Below, piece by piece: positions 1 to 8,629 of a stretch of DNA of 64,000 bases; within the stretch, counting starts at the first letter, position 1; every line of letters begins with the position of its first letter. The position numbers and the translations under genes were made by a program. Below the pieces are notes generated by a model. It made no database searches. It was not told the DNA's origin and was given only the letters and a program-made list of their open reading frames with translations. Source of the stretch: Candidatus Celerinatantimonas neptuna (GTDB lineage: Bacteria; Pseudomonadota; Gammaproteobacteria; Enterobacterales; Celerinatantimonadaceae). The stretch covers positions 62,001 to 126,000 of the forward strand of contig OU461276.1 of the NCBI GenBank assembly GCA_911810475.1, given 5' to 3'.

Positions 1-31
1 TTCTTTCTATTCGTTTTGATGATTTCGCCAT
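1..31 (-). CDS. N-terminal start of an unidentified gene running off the left edge
   Basis: On the minus strand an ATG at 31 is preceded by GGAG with a 5-nt spacer, a good ribosome binding site. The ten visible codons read MAKSSKRIER. The rest of the gene lies outside the window. Too little is visible to name it; the short basic N-terminus gives no family. The start call rests only on the ribosome binding site. Confidence 0.35.
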   Translation of the reverse strand, partial: MAKSSKRIER

Positions 32-392
32 AAAAACTCCTTTTATCCGGCCTTATAACAAGATGCCTCTATAAAGCAGTGAATTTACATAATCAGATTA
101 AACCGAGATAAACAAACAACAAAGAGCATCCAGCAGATGAAATCTGGTCATACCAATACACAGGCTGTTATCCATTATGGATTATAGATGTTAAATGATA
201 GTTTTATTATTATTTGTGGAAAAAACGTTTGAGTACAGCACAGCAGGATTAACGATGTTCAATATCGCGATAAAACAGTCTCTACAGACAAAAAAGATGC
301 AGCTATTCAAAGCGGATGAAAACCGATGATACCGATCAGAGCCATCACAAAACTGTCTGCAAAGGCCAATTTGCAGTTTCACTCGGAGAATA
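32..392. other. Gene-poor AT-rich stretch at left edge
   Basis: No convincing gene is visible between the left-edge gene start and the fragments near 393. Short open frames on both strands show no recognisable domain, and codon use looks random. It most likely holds the promoter of the left-edge gene plus eroded accessory DNA. Confidence 0.4.
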
Positions 393-567
393 ATGCCATG
401 TGGACGAAAAAATGCCATCCAACCTGGTCAGAGAAAGCCGTTTAGGCTTGAAGATATCTGGTGGTTCAGAACACAACTTAAAATTGAAAACAATATTCAA
501 ACAGCTTGGGTTTCTGGGTATTGAAATTGAAGATGCTTTAAAACCATCTGAGAACATTGATTCTTAG
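393..567 (+). pseudogene. Possible decayed integrase N-terminal fragment and overlapping small ORF
   Basis: Two overlapping plus-strand frames are open here. Frame 393-524 (43 codons) contains KPFRLEDIWWFRTQLKIEN, which resembles the N-terminal K-P-x5-W-x2-R-x2-L pattern of a group of tyrosine recombinases, but it stops before the SAM-like core and any catalytic R-H-R-Y residues. Frame 412-567 (51 aa, start MPSNLVRESRLGLK) has plausible codon use but no family I recognise. At best one frame is a remnant of a real gene. The integrase reading is inference from a short pattern and could be chance. Confidence 0.25.
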
Positions 568-675
568 CCGTGTCATTGATAAAAGGCATCGCTAACGTGT
601 TACCGTCAGCAAACAGACTTGATTGTTCGAATACGAAGGAAGGTTTATTTTATATTGGATTTGATAACTAAAAGT

Positions 676-969
676 ATGGAGAAACAATCAAAAATAAACT
701 GGTTGGTGAATCATACGTCGCCAGGTTCATTGGTGTTACAACCATGGCTCCTGGAACAGGATATCAGTCATTCGCTGACTCAACGATACACTCAAAATGG
801 ATGGCTTAACCGTTTTGATACGGGTGTATATTATCGTCCTGATTTGAAAAACGCTCGAGAACCATCTTGGCCGGATGCTTTGCAGGCTGTCTCGGAACAG
901 TTACATCTCGATGTGCATCTATCGGGATTGATTCAGTTACAAACCGAGTTTTATTTGCAACAGAGTTAG
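676..969 (+). pseudogene. Truncated AbiEi-family antitoxin (type IV toxin-antitoxin), N-terminal domain only
   Basis: From the ATG at 676 the 97-residue product matches the AbiEi N-terminal winged-helix pattern: an N-W-L start, then PGSLVLQPWL, a SLTQRYTQNGWLNRF helix region, GVYYRP, a W-x-DAL helix and VHLSGLIQLQ. Full-length AbiEi-type antitoxins have about 250 residues. This one ends just where the family continues with its 'HYL' stretch and C-terminal domain. No AbiEii nucleotidyltransferase toxin follows; the next gene is a transporter on the other strand. An upstream in-frame start at 619 has no supporting ribosome binding site. It is probably an inactive remnant of a mobile type IV system, though the DNA-binding domain could still fold. 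Confidence 0.6.
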
Positions 970-987
970 GTGATTTATGAATATTCT

Positions 988-1890
988 CTATGATTTAACT
1001 TTCAAAGAAGTAGTAATAACGCAAGTAACTATAATTAATCCACCTAACACTTGAATATAGCTTAGCGATTCTTGTAACCAAATTACGGCAAATAATGCTC
1101 CAAATAAAGGCTCACTACCCATCAAAAGTGACACTCCTGTTGGAGATGTTTGGCGAACAGCATGGTTTTGAACAAAGAAAGCAAATAGCGTGCAGAATAT
1201 GACCAGGTACATCACAATAAGCCAAAATTCTATTTGATTCGGTATGCTTATATCCTTAATAGGCAAGTAAAAACCGGCTACGGCTAAAGATGAAATTGCA
1301 ACAACTAGAGATTGAAGAGCCGTAAGACTGGTTGTTGTTATTTCTTTACCTTCAACTAAACGTTTTGTTGTTGTCACCATAATTGCTCGAAGACATGCTG
1401 CTGTTAATATGAAATAGTCTCCAGTGTTTAAAGAAAATTGTTCTTTTGTATTTCCTGTAAGCATAAACACACCCAAAACACTTGCTATAGACAGAACATA
1501 CAACAAAGTCGTCACCTTGCGTTTATTAATGATGACTTCTGCCAGCGCCGTTAAGATAACGGACAAACTTATCAAAAATGCGGCATTAGAGGCGGTTGTT
1601 TTCGAAACACCAATTACTTCACAAAAAAATACTGCTGACAATATCGCCCCAGTAGGTACAGCTGTGCTCCAGTCCTTATTTAATCCCCGTTGAAAGTCTC
1701 TTATTAAAATGGGTAGCATCAAAAAAAAAGTAAACGAAAACCGTATTGCTATAAATATAAATATACTAGTGAAGAGCAAAGCTTCTTTAGTTAGACCATA
1801 GCTTGTTCCCCAAAATATCGCAACGAGGAGTAACATCAGTTCTGTTATCGGAAATCTTGCGGATTTCCTTTGTATCGCACTTAATACCAT
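988..1890 (-). CDS. EamA/DMT-family transporter
   Basis: The 300-residue protein has about ten hydrophobic segments in two EamA repeats, the usual architecture of drug/metabolite transporters of the inner membrane. The first repeat opens with a LLLVAIFWGTSYGLTKEAL-type segment. The second ends with the SLLMGSEPLFGALFAVIWL motif typical of the family's last helices. Substrate cannot be read from sequence. The start is well supported: GGAGG lies 7-8 nt before the ATG. The gene is intact although both neighbours are decayed, so it is probably the one functional gene of this accessory patch. It ends about 20 bp from the truncated AbiEi gene, convergently. Confidence 0.85.
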   Translation of the reverse strand: MVLSAIQRKSARFPITELMLLLVAIFWGTSYGLTKEALLFTSIFIFIAIRFSFTFFLMLPILIRDFQRGLNKDWSTAVPTGAILSAVFFCEVIGVSKTTASNAAFLISLSVILTALAEVIINKRKVTTLLYVLSIASVLGVFMLTGNTKEQFSLNTGDYFILTAACLRAIMVTTTKRLVEGKEITTTSLTALQSLVVAISSLAVAGFYLPIKDISIPNQIEFWLIVMYLVIFCTLFAFFVQNHAVRQTSPTGVSLLMGSEPLFGALFAVIWLQESLSYIQVLGGLIIVTCVITTSLKVKS

Positions 1891-1892
1891 AG

Positions 1893-2454
1893 TTATTCCT
1901 CCATGAGCGTAAACGCTATGACTAGTACATCTCGGTGTGCAAACTTATCGATAATATAGGGTGTTATAGAAGACACTTTATGCATTATTGCCTTATCGTC
2001 GGCAATCATCATATCAAGTGGGCAATCAAGGTTTATGGATACAATCGTTTTACCAATATCGTCAGTAATTGTTGTTGTACCACCACACCCACAAGTTTCT
2101 GATGAATTTGTTCATCTTGTATTCTAGCTATTGTAATATGGGGGGTATAAGGTATAAATCGATTATGATATGGCTTTAATATTCTACTATAAAGTTTATC
2201 GTGAAGCGCTATCATCTGGCCATTACCAACTTTTAAATCAAGAAATACATATCCATCTGAGGCACCGGTTACTCCTTTAGCCATTAACTCAAATGGACAG
2301 ATTCCGGTTAACTGCTCTTCCATATGCCCGATTAATTCTTGCTGGGTTAGTTCACTATGAAACGGAAATATCAAAGTCAAATGGGATGCGATAAATTTGT
2401 GCGCGGGTCATATTTTTCTCTGATTTCATTATTCAGTTACTCTTTTATGATCAT
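1893..2454 (-). pseudogene. Frameshifted 2'-5' RNA ligase-like (2H phosphoesterase) gene
   Basis: The longest intact piece (2033-2380) carries both signature H-x-T motifs of 2H phosphoesterases: HLTLIFPF, whose His is encoded at 2383-2381 just upstream of the TTG at 2380, and PHITIAR near its middle. The family's upstream segment, read as EIREKYDPR, lies in another frame at about 2400-2430. In that frame it is cut from a possible ATG at 2454 by a TAA at 2439-2437. After about 2095 the third frame stays open to a TAA at 1893, overlapping the ribosome binding site of the EamA gene, and may be the lost C-terminus. Joining the three frames gives roughly 180 residues, the usual family size. At least one frameshift and one stop make it a pseudogene; the C-terminal part is the least certain. 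Confidence 0.6.
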
Positions 2455-2660
2455 CTTAAAAGCAATTAAATCATGGCCACTTATATTCAAAAGCCACAAC
2501 GCCCGTACCACTTATCGTCCATTTTTTAATCATTCATTTCTACATCTTCAATAAGAACAGGATGTTAAAATAAATGAGACGAGAGGCACTGTTGTTCCTT
2601 AACTAGGGCCCATTACCTTATGAGCCCCAAGTTTCCAGGGCATGTTAACGTTCGGCGATG

Positions 2661-2767
2661 GTTTTTGCAGCTTTTTGCTGTTTATTGAGACAAAGCAGGT
2701 TCTGTGCCGTGTCGTCATCTACACAATCAGGACCTAACGTAGAATAAATGAATAGCAAACGCTGCCC
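2661..2767. repeat. Dispersed repeat, copy A (partner at 60331-60438)
   Basis: This ~107-bp stretch matches 60331-60438 at about two thirds of positions. Near-identical blocks include gtttttgcag, tttttgctgtttatt and ctgtgccgt. Read on the minus strand, copy A is open from about 2767 to a TAA near 2645. It ends LNKQQKAAKTIAER, with VDDDTAQNLLC just before. Copy B encodes LNKQQKSAKT in the same place but with a frame break. The shared peptide suggests both are tails of one decayed protein-coding element, not a structural DNA repeat. I do not recognise the protein. Confidence 0.6.
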
Positions 2768-2773
2768 GGGGAC

Positions 2774-3715
2774 TTAGATATGCGTCCGAATAAAGTTTTC
2801 AACAATATCTAAAACAAAATGACTCCAAAATGGAGCCTGTCCGTGATCAGCCCCTTTGATCTGATAAAACTCAACGTCACCCCCAGCTTCTTTTAATGCG
2901 TTAAACAACATCACGCTCTGACCAAAAGGTACCAGACGATCTTTGCTGCCATGAAAAATCATAAATGGAAGAATCATTTTATTTTCAGCAATATAGTTTA
3001 TTGGGTTGGTCTTTTGTGCTAACTCCAGATGTTCAATCACATTAACACCGCCAATGAGTAACCCTTCTGGAGAATCAGCTTTTTGATGATCCAATGTTGA
3101 TGGCTCTTCATTCATTTTGCTGATATCAACCGGGCCGTAATAATCGATTACGGCTTTAATATTGAGAGGCTGCTCAGTGGGTGATTCATCATCCAGCTCC
3201 GGGTTTTCAAGGGTTAACCCCATCATTGAAACCGTATGCCCACCCGAAGAATCGCCCCATAGAACCACTTTATCGGTATCAATTCCATATGAATCAGCAT
3301 TGTTAATCAGGTATCGACAGGCTGTTTTAGCATCCTTCACCTGAGCGGGAAATGCAGCAATAGCAGAGGGACGATATTCCACAATTGCTACGACAAAGCC
3401 GCGCTCACAAATGCGACCCAGCTGAACAATCTTAGACTCCAGATTTTGAGGTAACCAAGCTGAACCCTGAACATAAACAATAAGCGGTAGCTTTGCAGTC
3501 TGCTCTGCCTGCTTCACAGGTCGGATAATATTCAAGTGAAGTGCCATACCTGATTTAACTGCATACTGAATTTTCTCACACTGGCAGTAGGGTTGAGAAA
3601 AATCAGCTTCGATAGCTGTCATACCACAAGCAGATATTTGGCTCTCTGGAAAATCTACATACGATATTTCACGAGGTTTGATATAACAAGACTGTGTACT
3701 TTTTTTCATGGTCAT
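2774..3715 (-). CDS. Alpha/beta hydrolase (esterase/lipase family)
   Basis: A 313-residue single-domain hydrolase. The nucleophile elbow is GDSSGGH (G-x-S-x-G) near residue 155. The likely catalytic Asp is in HGSKDRLVPF near residue 260 and the His in GADHGQAPFW near residue 290, the usual Ser-Asp-His order. The oxyanion HGGG motif of hormone-sensitive-lipase-type esterases is replaced by VQGSAW, closer to BD-FAE/carboxylesterase-like members. No signal peptide is seen, so it is likely cytoplasmic. Two ATGs lie two codons apart at the start. It stands alone between repeat copy A and dinB. The natural substrate is unknown. Confidence 0.8.
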   Translation of the reverse strand: MTMKKSTQSCYIKPREISYVDFPESQISACGMTAIEADFSQPYCQCEKIQYAVKSGMALHLNIIRPVKQAEQTAKLPLIVYVQGSAWLPQNLESKIVQLGRICERGFVVAIVEYRPSAIAAFPAQVKDAKTACRYLINNADSYGIDTDKVVLWGDSSGGHTVSMMGLTLENPELDDESPTEQPLNIKAVIDYYGPVDISKMNEEPSTLDHQKADSPEGLLIGGVNVIEHLELAQKTNPINYIAENKMILPFMIFHGSKDRLVPFGQSVMLFNALKEAGGDVEFYQIKGADHGQAPFWSHFVLDIVENFIRTHI

Positions 3716-3884
3716 TACATCGCTTATTATGAAAGTAGTTCAGGTAAACAACGGTAACAAAACATCGTTACCTGTGATTCATTAATCTACTTTACTCATA
3801 CAAGTGAAAGTGGGTCAAATGGTGATTTAATACAGAAAAGATAATGGTCCATTTCTGATACACTCATCGCAATATCAAAGCTAC

Positions 3885-4931
3885 TCAACCATGCTCAAAA
3901 TCTAAATTTAGTTGTCCTGATAATGTTTCAGCCAGAGTGACACTCACCCCAACCAGTCTCACGTTGCGCCCCTGCCCTCGTTGATAGGCTTTTTGAATCA
4001 ACATATATAACTCAGACTGGCTAAGCACATCACTCTGACAGGCCACAGTCGTTTGAGTAAAATCCTGAAACTTCATCTTGACCTGAACGCCTCTAAACGG
4101 CCGATTCGCTAAGCGCCGCTCAAGTTCAGGTAATAAAAGCAATAATGCGTCATGACAGGCTTGCAATGTTTTTAAATCACTCGGATAGGTATGCTCAACC
4201 CCAACCGATTTTCTAATCCGGGATGGCTCAACCGGCCGCTCATCGATCCCCTGACACCGCTGGTGTAAAACCGGGCCAAATTTACCAAACCAGTGCTGCA
4301 TTTGTTCAACGCTACATTTAAGAACATCACCGCCGACCCGAAGCCCTAGTCGTTCTAAGCGCTCTTTGGTTTTCGGCCCGACACCTGGTATTTTTTTCAG
4401 CTCTAAAGTATGGGCAAAATCAGCCACTTGATCAGGACAGATAACAAACTGGCCATTAGGTTTATTTTCATCAGATGCGATTTTAGCCATAAACTTATTC
4501 GGCGCTACCCCGGCCGATGCCGTTAACCCCGTATTCATAAAGATGTGTTCCCTGATCTGTTCAGCCATTAGCGTTGCACTCCCCATGCAAGCTTTCGAAT
4601 GGGTCACATCCAGATAAGCTTCATCCAGAGACAAGGGCTCAACTAATGACGTATAACTCAGAAATATTTCGCGGATCTGTGTAGAAACAGCTTTATACAC
4701 ATGCATTCTTCCGGGCAATAAAACAAGCTGGGGACATAGCTTAAATGCCTTTGCCGTTGGCATTGCCGAGTGAACCCCAAATTTTCGGGCCGGATAGTTA
4801 CAGGTGGCGATAACGCCTCTTGACTGAGAGCGGCCACCGACGGCAATCGGTTGATGGCACAATGAAGGATTATCCCGCATTTCAACGGCCGCAAAAAAAC
4901 AGTCCATATCGATGTGAATAATTTTACGCAT
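3885..4931 (-). CDS. dinB: DNA polymerase IV (Y-family, translesion)
   Basis: Error-prone polymerase that extends across damaged or mispaired template. The 348 residues hold the Y-family catalytic set: D8 in HIDMDCFFAAVE, YPARKFGVHSAMPT in the fingers, and D103-E104 in SLDEAYLDVT, at the E. coli DinB positions. The helix-hairpin-helix region (KIPGVGPKTKERL) and little finger follow. The protein ends in QLNLDF, a beta-clamp binding motif. The position next to nqrM matches the Vibrio order. No clear LexA box was identified upstream. Confidence 0.96.
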   Translation of the reverse strand: MRKIIHIDMDCFFAAVEMRDNPSLCHQPIAVGGRSQSRGVIATCNYPARKFGVHSAMPTAKAFKLCPQLVLLPGRMHVYKAVSTQIREIFLSYTSLVEPLSLDEAYLDVTHSKACMGSATLMAEQIREHIFMNTGLTASAGVAPNKFMAKIASDENKPNGQFVICPDQVADFAHTLELKKIPGVGPKTKERLERLGLRVGGDVLKCSVEQMQHWFGKFGPVLHQRCQGIDERPVEPSRIRKSVGVEHTYPSDLKTLQACHDALLLLLPELERRLANRPFRGVQVKMKFQDFTQTTVACQSDVLSQSELYMLIQKAYQRGQGRNVRLVGVSVTLAETLSGQLNLDFEHG

Positions 4932-5011
4932 AATAAAAAGCTGTATGAATATACAGCCATGTTAGCGCACTTTATTTTAAATGTCACTTTTGGATATCGG
5001 TAAAAAACCGC

Positions 5012-5236
5012 TTATAAAATACGGTTCTTCTCAAGAAACTCGGCCCGGTGCTTTTCTTTTGCCATGCGGGCTTTTCGTTTTTCACACGGTTCAGGACAAT
5101 CGCAGACTTTCTCAACGCCCAGTGAAGCAATGCCACCACAACTGCTAGAGACAGTCTTACGCTGAAAAATATAACCTACCGACATGGCTGCAATAATGAT
5201 CAAAAAAACCACAAAGGTAATCAGAAAATAACTCAT
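5012..5236 (-). CDS. nqrM: NqrM, Na+-NQR maturation protein (DUF539)
   Basis: Small membrane protein needed to build active Na+-NQR, thought to deliver iron to the NqrD/NqrE cysteine site. One N-terminal transmembrane helix (about residues 4-24) is followed by a cysteine-rich part with SSSCGG and VCDCPEPCEKRK, giving four conserved Cys. I start it at the ATG at 5236: GGGAG lies 6 nt upstream, inside the five codons that an ATG at 5251 would add. It lies just downstream of nqrF. In Vibrio the order is nqrF-apbE-nqrM; here apbE is missing from the gap. Confidence 0.93.
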   Translation of the reverse strand: MSYFLITFVVFLIIIAAMSVGYIFQRKTVSSSCGGIASLGVEKVCDCPEPCEKRKARMAKEKHRAEFLEKNRIL

Positions 5237-5306
5237 TTTTAACTCCCGCACATCAGAGCTTGTCGATATTTATTATCGTCGATAGAAAAGCAATCGACAA
5301 CCCAAT

Positions 5307-5334
5307 AAAAAAGCCAGCAAAAGCCAGCTTTTTT
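5307..5334 (-). terminator. Probable terminator after nqrF
   Basis: Eight-base arms AAAAAAGC / GCTTTTTT flank a short inner region that can add two more GC pairs around an AAAA loop. On the minus strand the second arm ends in six Ts. It sits 20 nt after the nqrF stop and before nqrM, so it probably ends or attenuates the nqrA-F transcript. Confidence 0.55.
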
Positions 5335-5353
5335 ATCATGGAACGAATGACAA

Positions 5354-6577
5354 CTAACCACCGAAGTCATCTAACATAATGTTTTCATCTTCTACACCCA
5401 GATCTTTAAGCATGCTGATAACAGCAGCATTCATCACAGGAGGACCACACATGTAAAATTCGCAATCTTCCGGTGCTTCATGATCTTTAAGGTAGCTTTC
5501 ATACAGAACATTATGAATGAATCCTGTTTTCCCCTCCCAGTTATCCTCAGGCTGAGGGTCTGAAAGCGCGACATGCCATTCAAAGTTCTCATTTTCACGT
5601 GCCAGCTCATCAAAATCTTCAACATAGAACATTTCTCGTTTTGAACGAGCACCATACCAGAAACTAATTTTACGTTTACTGTGTAACCGACGCAGTTGGT
5701 CAAAAATATGGCTTCGCATTGGAGCCATACCTGCCCCCCCTCCGATAAACACCATCTCAGCATCAGAATCTTTGGCAAAGAATTCACCAAACGGACCTGA
5801 AATAGTAACCTTATCACCAGGTTTCAGACTAAAGATATAAGATGACATTAATCCTGGAGGCGCACCGGCTACACTAGGTGGTGGTGTTGCAATACGCACA
5901 TTAAGCATGATCAACCCTTCTTCTAAAGGATAGTTGGCCATTGAGTATGCACGAATTGTTTCATCAGCGGTTTTTGATTCAAGATTAAAAAATCCGAAAT
6001 GATCCCAGTCACCACGATACTCATCAGGGATATTAAAATCTTTGAATTTCGTATCATAAGCAGGCGCTTCAATCTGAATATAACCACCTGCACGAAATGG
6101 TACACTTTCACCATCGGGGATTTTTAATTTCAGTTCTTTAATGAAGGTCGCTTTGTTCTCATTCGAGATAACTTCGCATTCCCATTTCTTAATGCCGAAG
6201 ATCTCTTCAGGTAACCGGATCTTCATATCATTTTTAACATTCACCTGACATGATAAACGACAACCGGAACGAGCCTCTTTTTTACTGATATGATCCAGCT
6301 CCGTTGGCAGAATATCACCACCGCCTTCACTGACAATCACCCGACACTGCCCGCAGGAGCCACTGCCGCCACAGGCAGAAGAGACAAAGATACCCGAATC
6401 AGCCAAGGCTCCCAATAATTTACTACCGGGTTTGGCCTTGAACGACTTCTCAGGGTCATCATTAACTATAATAGTAACATCACCTTCGCTGACCAGCTTA
6501 GATTTGGCAAATACAATCAATACAACCAAAACTAAAACAATCAAGGTAAACATCGCCACGCCGAGAATAATTTCCAT
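5354..6577 (-). CDS. nqrF: Na+-translocating NADH:quinone reductase subunit F
   Basis: Entry subunit of Na+-NQR: takes electrons from NADH through FAD to a 2Fe-2S cluster. Of 407 residues, 1-25 form a membrane anchor. The ferredoxin domain carries the cluster cysteines in [13 protein letters not shown] and a fourth in SGCRLSC. FAD binding is shown by RAYSMANYP, and the NADH domain by [13 protein letters not shown] and the YMCGPP motif near the C-terminus. The length is the family norm. Last gene of the nqrABCDEF run. Confidence 0.97.
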   Translation of the reverse strand: MEIILGVAMFTLIVLVLVVLIVFAKSKLVSEGDVTIIVNDDPEKSFKAKPGSKLLGALADSGIFVSSACGGSGSCGQCRVIVSEGGGDILPTELDHISKKEARSGCRLSCQVNVKNDMKIRLPEEIFGIKKWECEVISNENKATFIKELKLKIPDGESVPFRAGGYIQIEAPAYDTKFKDFNIPDEYRGDWDHFGFFNLESKTADETIRAYSMANYPLEEGLIMLNVRIATPPPSVAGAPPGLMSSYIFSLKPGDKVTISGPFGEFFAKDSDAEMVFIGGGAGMAPMRSHIFDQLRRLHSKRKISFWYGARSKREMFYVEDFDELARENENFEWHVALSDPQPEDNWEGKTGFIHNVLYESYLKDHEAPEDCEFYMCGPPVMNAAVISMLKDLGVEDENIMLDDFGG

Positions 6578-6600
6578 CGACTAATCCTTGTTTTTCAAAT

Positions 6601-7212
6601 CTACAACTGAACACCTGAGAAAGACATAAATGCCATTGCCATCAGTCCTGCCGTAATAAAGGTAATCCCCAAACCACGCAGACCCGCAGGCACATCAGAA
6701 TACTTCATTTTTTCACGGATACCCGCCAGTGCAACGATTGCCAACATCCAACCGACACCACTTCCGACTCCGTAAACAACTGATTCGCCTAAGGTATACT
6801 GACGTTGCACCATGAACGAAACGCCACCGAAGATGGCACAGTTCACTGTGATCAAAGGCAAGAAAATTCCGAGCGCGTTATAAAGTGACGGAACATACTT
6901 GTCCAGAATCATTTCCAGAATCTGAACCAACGCAGCGATGACCCCAATAAAAGTAATAAAGCCCAGGAAACTCAGATCAACATTAGGTAACCCGGCCCAT
7001 GCCAGAGCACCCGGTGCTAACAGATGAAAGTAGATAATCTGGTTAACAGGAACCGAAATCCCAAGCACAACAGTGACGGCAATACCAAGACCTAATGCCG
7101 TTTTAACTTTCTTCGAAACAGCCAGAAACGTACACATCCCTAACAGGAATGATAAAGCCATATTCTCAATGAATACTGACTTAACGAACAGGCTAATATA
7201 ATGTTCTAACAT
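6601..7212 (-). CDS. nqrE: Na+-NQR subunit E
   Basis: Inner-membrane subunit of 203 residues with six hydrophobic helices. With its paralogue NqrD it forms the inverted pair that holds an iron centre in the membrane. The conserved cysteine-bearing half helices are visible: [10 protein letters not shown] near residue 26 and TVNCAIFGG near residue 120. Spaced 6 bp from nqrD, as expected for one polycistronic unit. Confidence 0.97.
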   Translation of the reverse strand: MLEHYISLFVKSVFIENMALSFLLGMCTFLAVSKKVKTALGLGIAVTVVLGISVPVNQIIYFHLLAPGALAWAGLPNVDLSFLGFITFIGVIAALVQILEMILDKYVPSLYNALGIFLPLITVNCAIFGGVSFMVQRQYTLGESVVYGVGSGVGWMLAIVALAGIREKMKYSDVPAGLRGLGITFITAGLMAMAFMSFSGVQL

Positions 7213-7218
7213 GACCCG

Positions 7219-7851
7219 TTACTCCTTAGGCTCTGCCTGTTCAGGACGCCATGTACGAACGGCCCAGATCAATAAGCCAATCACAAAGAAGGCACTGGCA
7301 GGTAATAACAACAGGCCATTCGGATGATACCAACCACCATCAGCAATCAGTGGTAAGATTTTTACGCCGAAAACGGAGCCTGAACCCAATAGCTCACGGA
7401 TAAAGCTCACAACCATCAGGATAGCACCATAACCAAGCCCATTACCGATACCATCTAAAAAGCTATCCAGTGGCGGACTTTTCATCGCATATGCTTCAGC
7501 CCGCCCCATCACGATACAGTTCGTAATGATCAAACCGACATAAACAGAGAGCTGTTTAGACACTTCATAAGCAACTGCTTTAAGTACCTGGTCCACCACA
7601 ATCACCAGCGATGCAATAATGGCCATCTGAACAATAATGCGTACGCTGGATGGAATATGCTTACGGATCATGGAGATAAACAAATTCGAAAAAGCAGTCA
7701 CCGCAGTCAGAGCCAGTGCCATAACAAACGCATTCTGCATTTTACTGGTTACAGCCAATGCCGAACAAACCCCCAACACCTGCAAAGTAATTGGGTTGTT
7801 GGCAATGATCGGCCCAAACAGGATCTTCTTCGTTTCTTTTAAACTAGCCAT
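7219..7851 (-). CDS. nqrD: Na+-NQR subunit D
   Basis: Membrane subunit of 210 residues, paralogue of NqrE and opposite in topology. Conserved cysteines lie in [10 protein letters not shown] (near residue 29) and [12 protein letters not shown] (near residue 112), the latter a strong NqrD/RnfE signature. It overlaps the end of nqrC by 8 nt, suggesting coupled translation. Confidence 0.97.
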   Translation of the reverse strand: MASLKETKKILFGPIIANNPITLQVLGVCSALAVTSKMQNAFVMALALTAVTAFSNLFISMIRKHIPSSVRIIVQMAIIASLVIVVDQVLKAVAYEVSKQLSVYVGLIITNCIVMGRAEAYAMKSPPLDSFLDGIGNGLGYGAILMVVSFIRELLGSGSVFGVKILPLIADGGWYHPNGLLLLPASAFFVIGLLIWAVRTWRPEQAEPKE

Positions 7852-8629
7852 TGTTGAGTTCTCCTTGACGAAGCTTTGTCAGGTACTTGGCATAACCTTC
7901 TTTGCCAAGCCAGAACTTAAAGGTATCTCTTACTCCATTACTCGTTAAAGTTGCTCCGGCAAGCGCATCAACCTGAGATGGTGCATCAGGAGCCGCGCCA
8001 CCTTTCACTAGGGTTAAGGCAGGTTGAAACTTCGCATTATAAAGTTTCTTACCGACAAACTTAGCACGCCAGCCCGGATTCTCGACCTGCGCCCCCAGCC
8101 CCGGAGTTTCACCCTGCTCGTAATAGATGATCCCTTTTACCGTATTTCCGTCAGGAGCAATCGCTAAGAAAGCATACATCATCGACCACAAACCACGTCC
8201 GTGAATCGGAAGAATCACCCGTTTAAGCTCACCAGCTTTGTTATGCACCAGATAAATCAATGCATAATTAGAGCGCCTGAGAATGCCCGCGGTATCTTCA
8301 CTTGCAGGTAACCGGATACTCATTTTCGGATCGTCAGCTGCTTTTTTCTGGTTAAACGTCACCGGATTAAGCTGACTGGCCGGAACATACTCACCGGTAT
8401 CAAGATTAACAATCTTCGGTTCAATATATTTTGCAAAAACTTTTGCAATGGACCGGCCAGAACGTTTGACACCAGATACTTGCAAAATATTGCTTTGCTT
8501 ATCCAGTTGTTTGTTGCGATCCTGGATTTTACGCAAGCCAACAGCTGCACCAGAAACGACAATAGAACAAACCAAACTAACGCCAATCACAACTTTTAAA
8601 GTCTTAGCTAATGAATCATTACCCGACAT
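7844..8629 (-). CDS. nqrC: Na+-NQR subunit C (covalent FMN)
   Basis: Periplasm-facing flavoprotein of 261 residues with one N-terminal helix (about 10-31). FMN is attached by ApbE through a phosphodiester bond to Thr227 in [13 protein letters not shown]. The usual motif is D-x-x-(S/T)-G-A-T; here the S/T is Ala, so the signature is slightly off while Asp, Gly, Ala and the acceptor Thr are kept. It overlaps nqrB by 11 nt and nqrD by 8 nt. Confidence 0.96.
   Translation of the reverse strand: MSGNDSLAKTLKVVIGVSLVCSIVVSGAAVGLRKIQDRNKQLDKQSNILQVSGVKRSGRSIAKVFAKYIEPKIVNLDTGEYVPASQLNPVTFNQKKAADDPKMSIRLPASEDTAGILRRSNYALIYLVHNKAGELKRVILPIHGRGLWSMMYAFLAIAPDGNTVKGIIYYEQGETPGLGAQVENPGWRAKFVGKKLYNAKFQPALTLVKGGAAPDAPSQVDALAGATLTSNGVRDTFKFWLGKEGYAKYLTKLRQGELNNG

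Noticed and set aside
2357-2554. 65-codon plus-strand frame opposite the RNA ligase-like pseudogene
   Set aside because: Shadow frame; the minus strand carries the recognisable 2H motifs.
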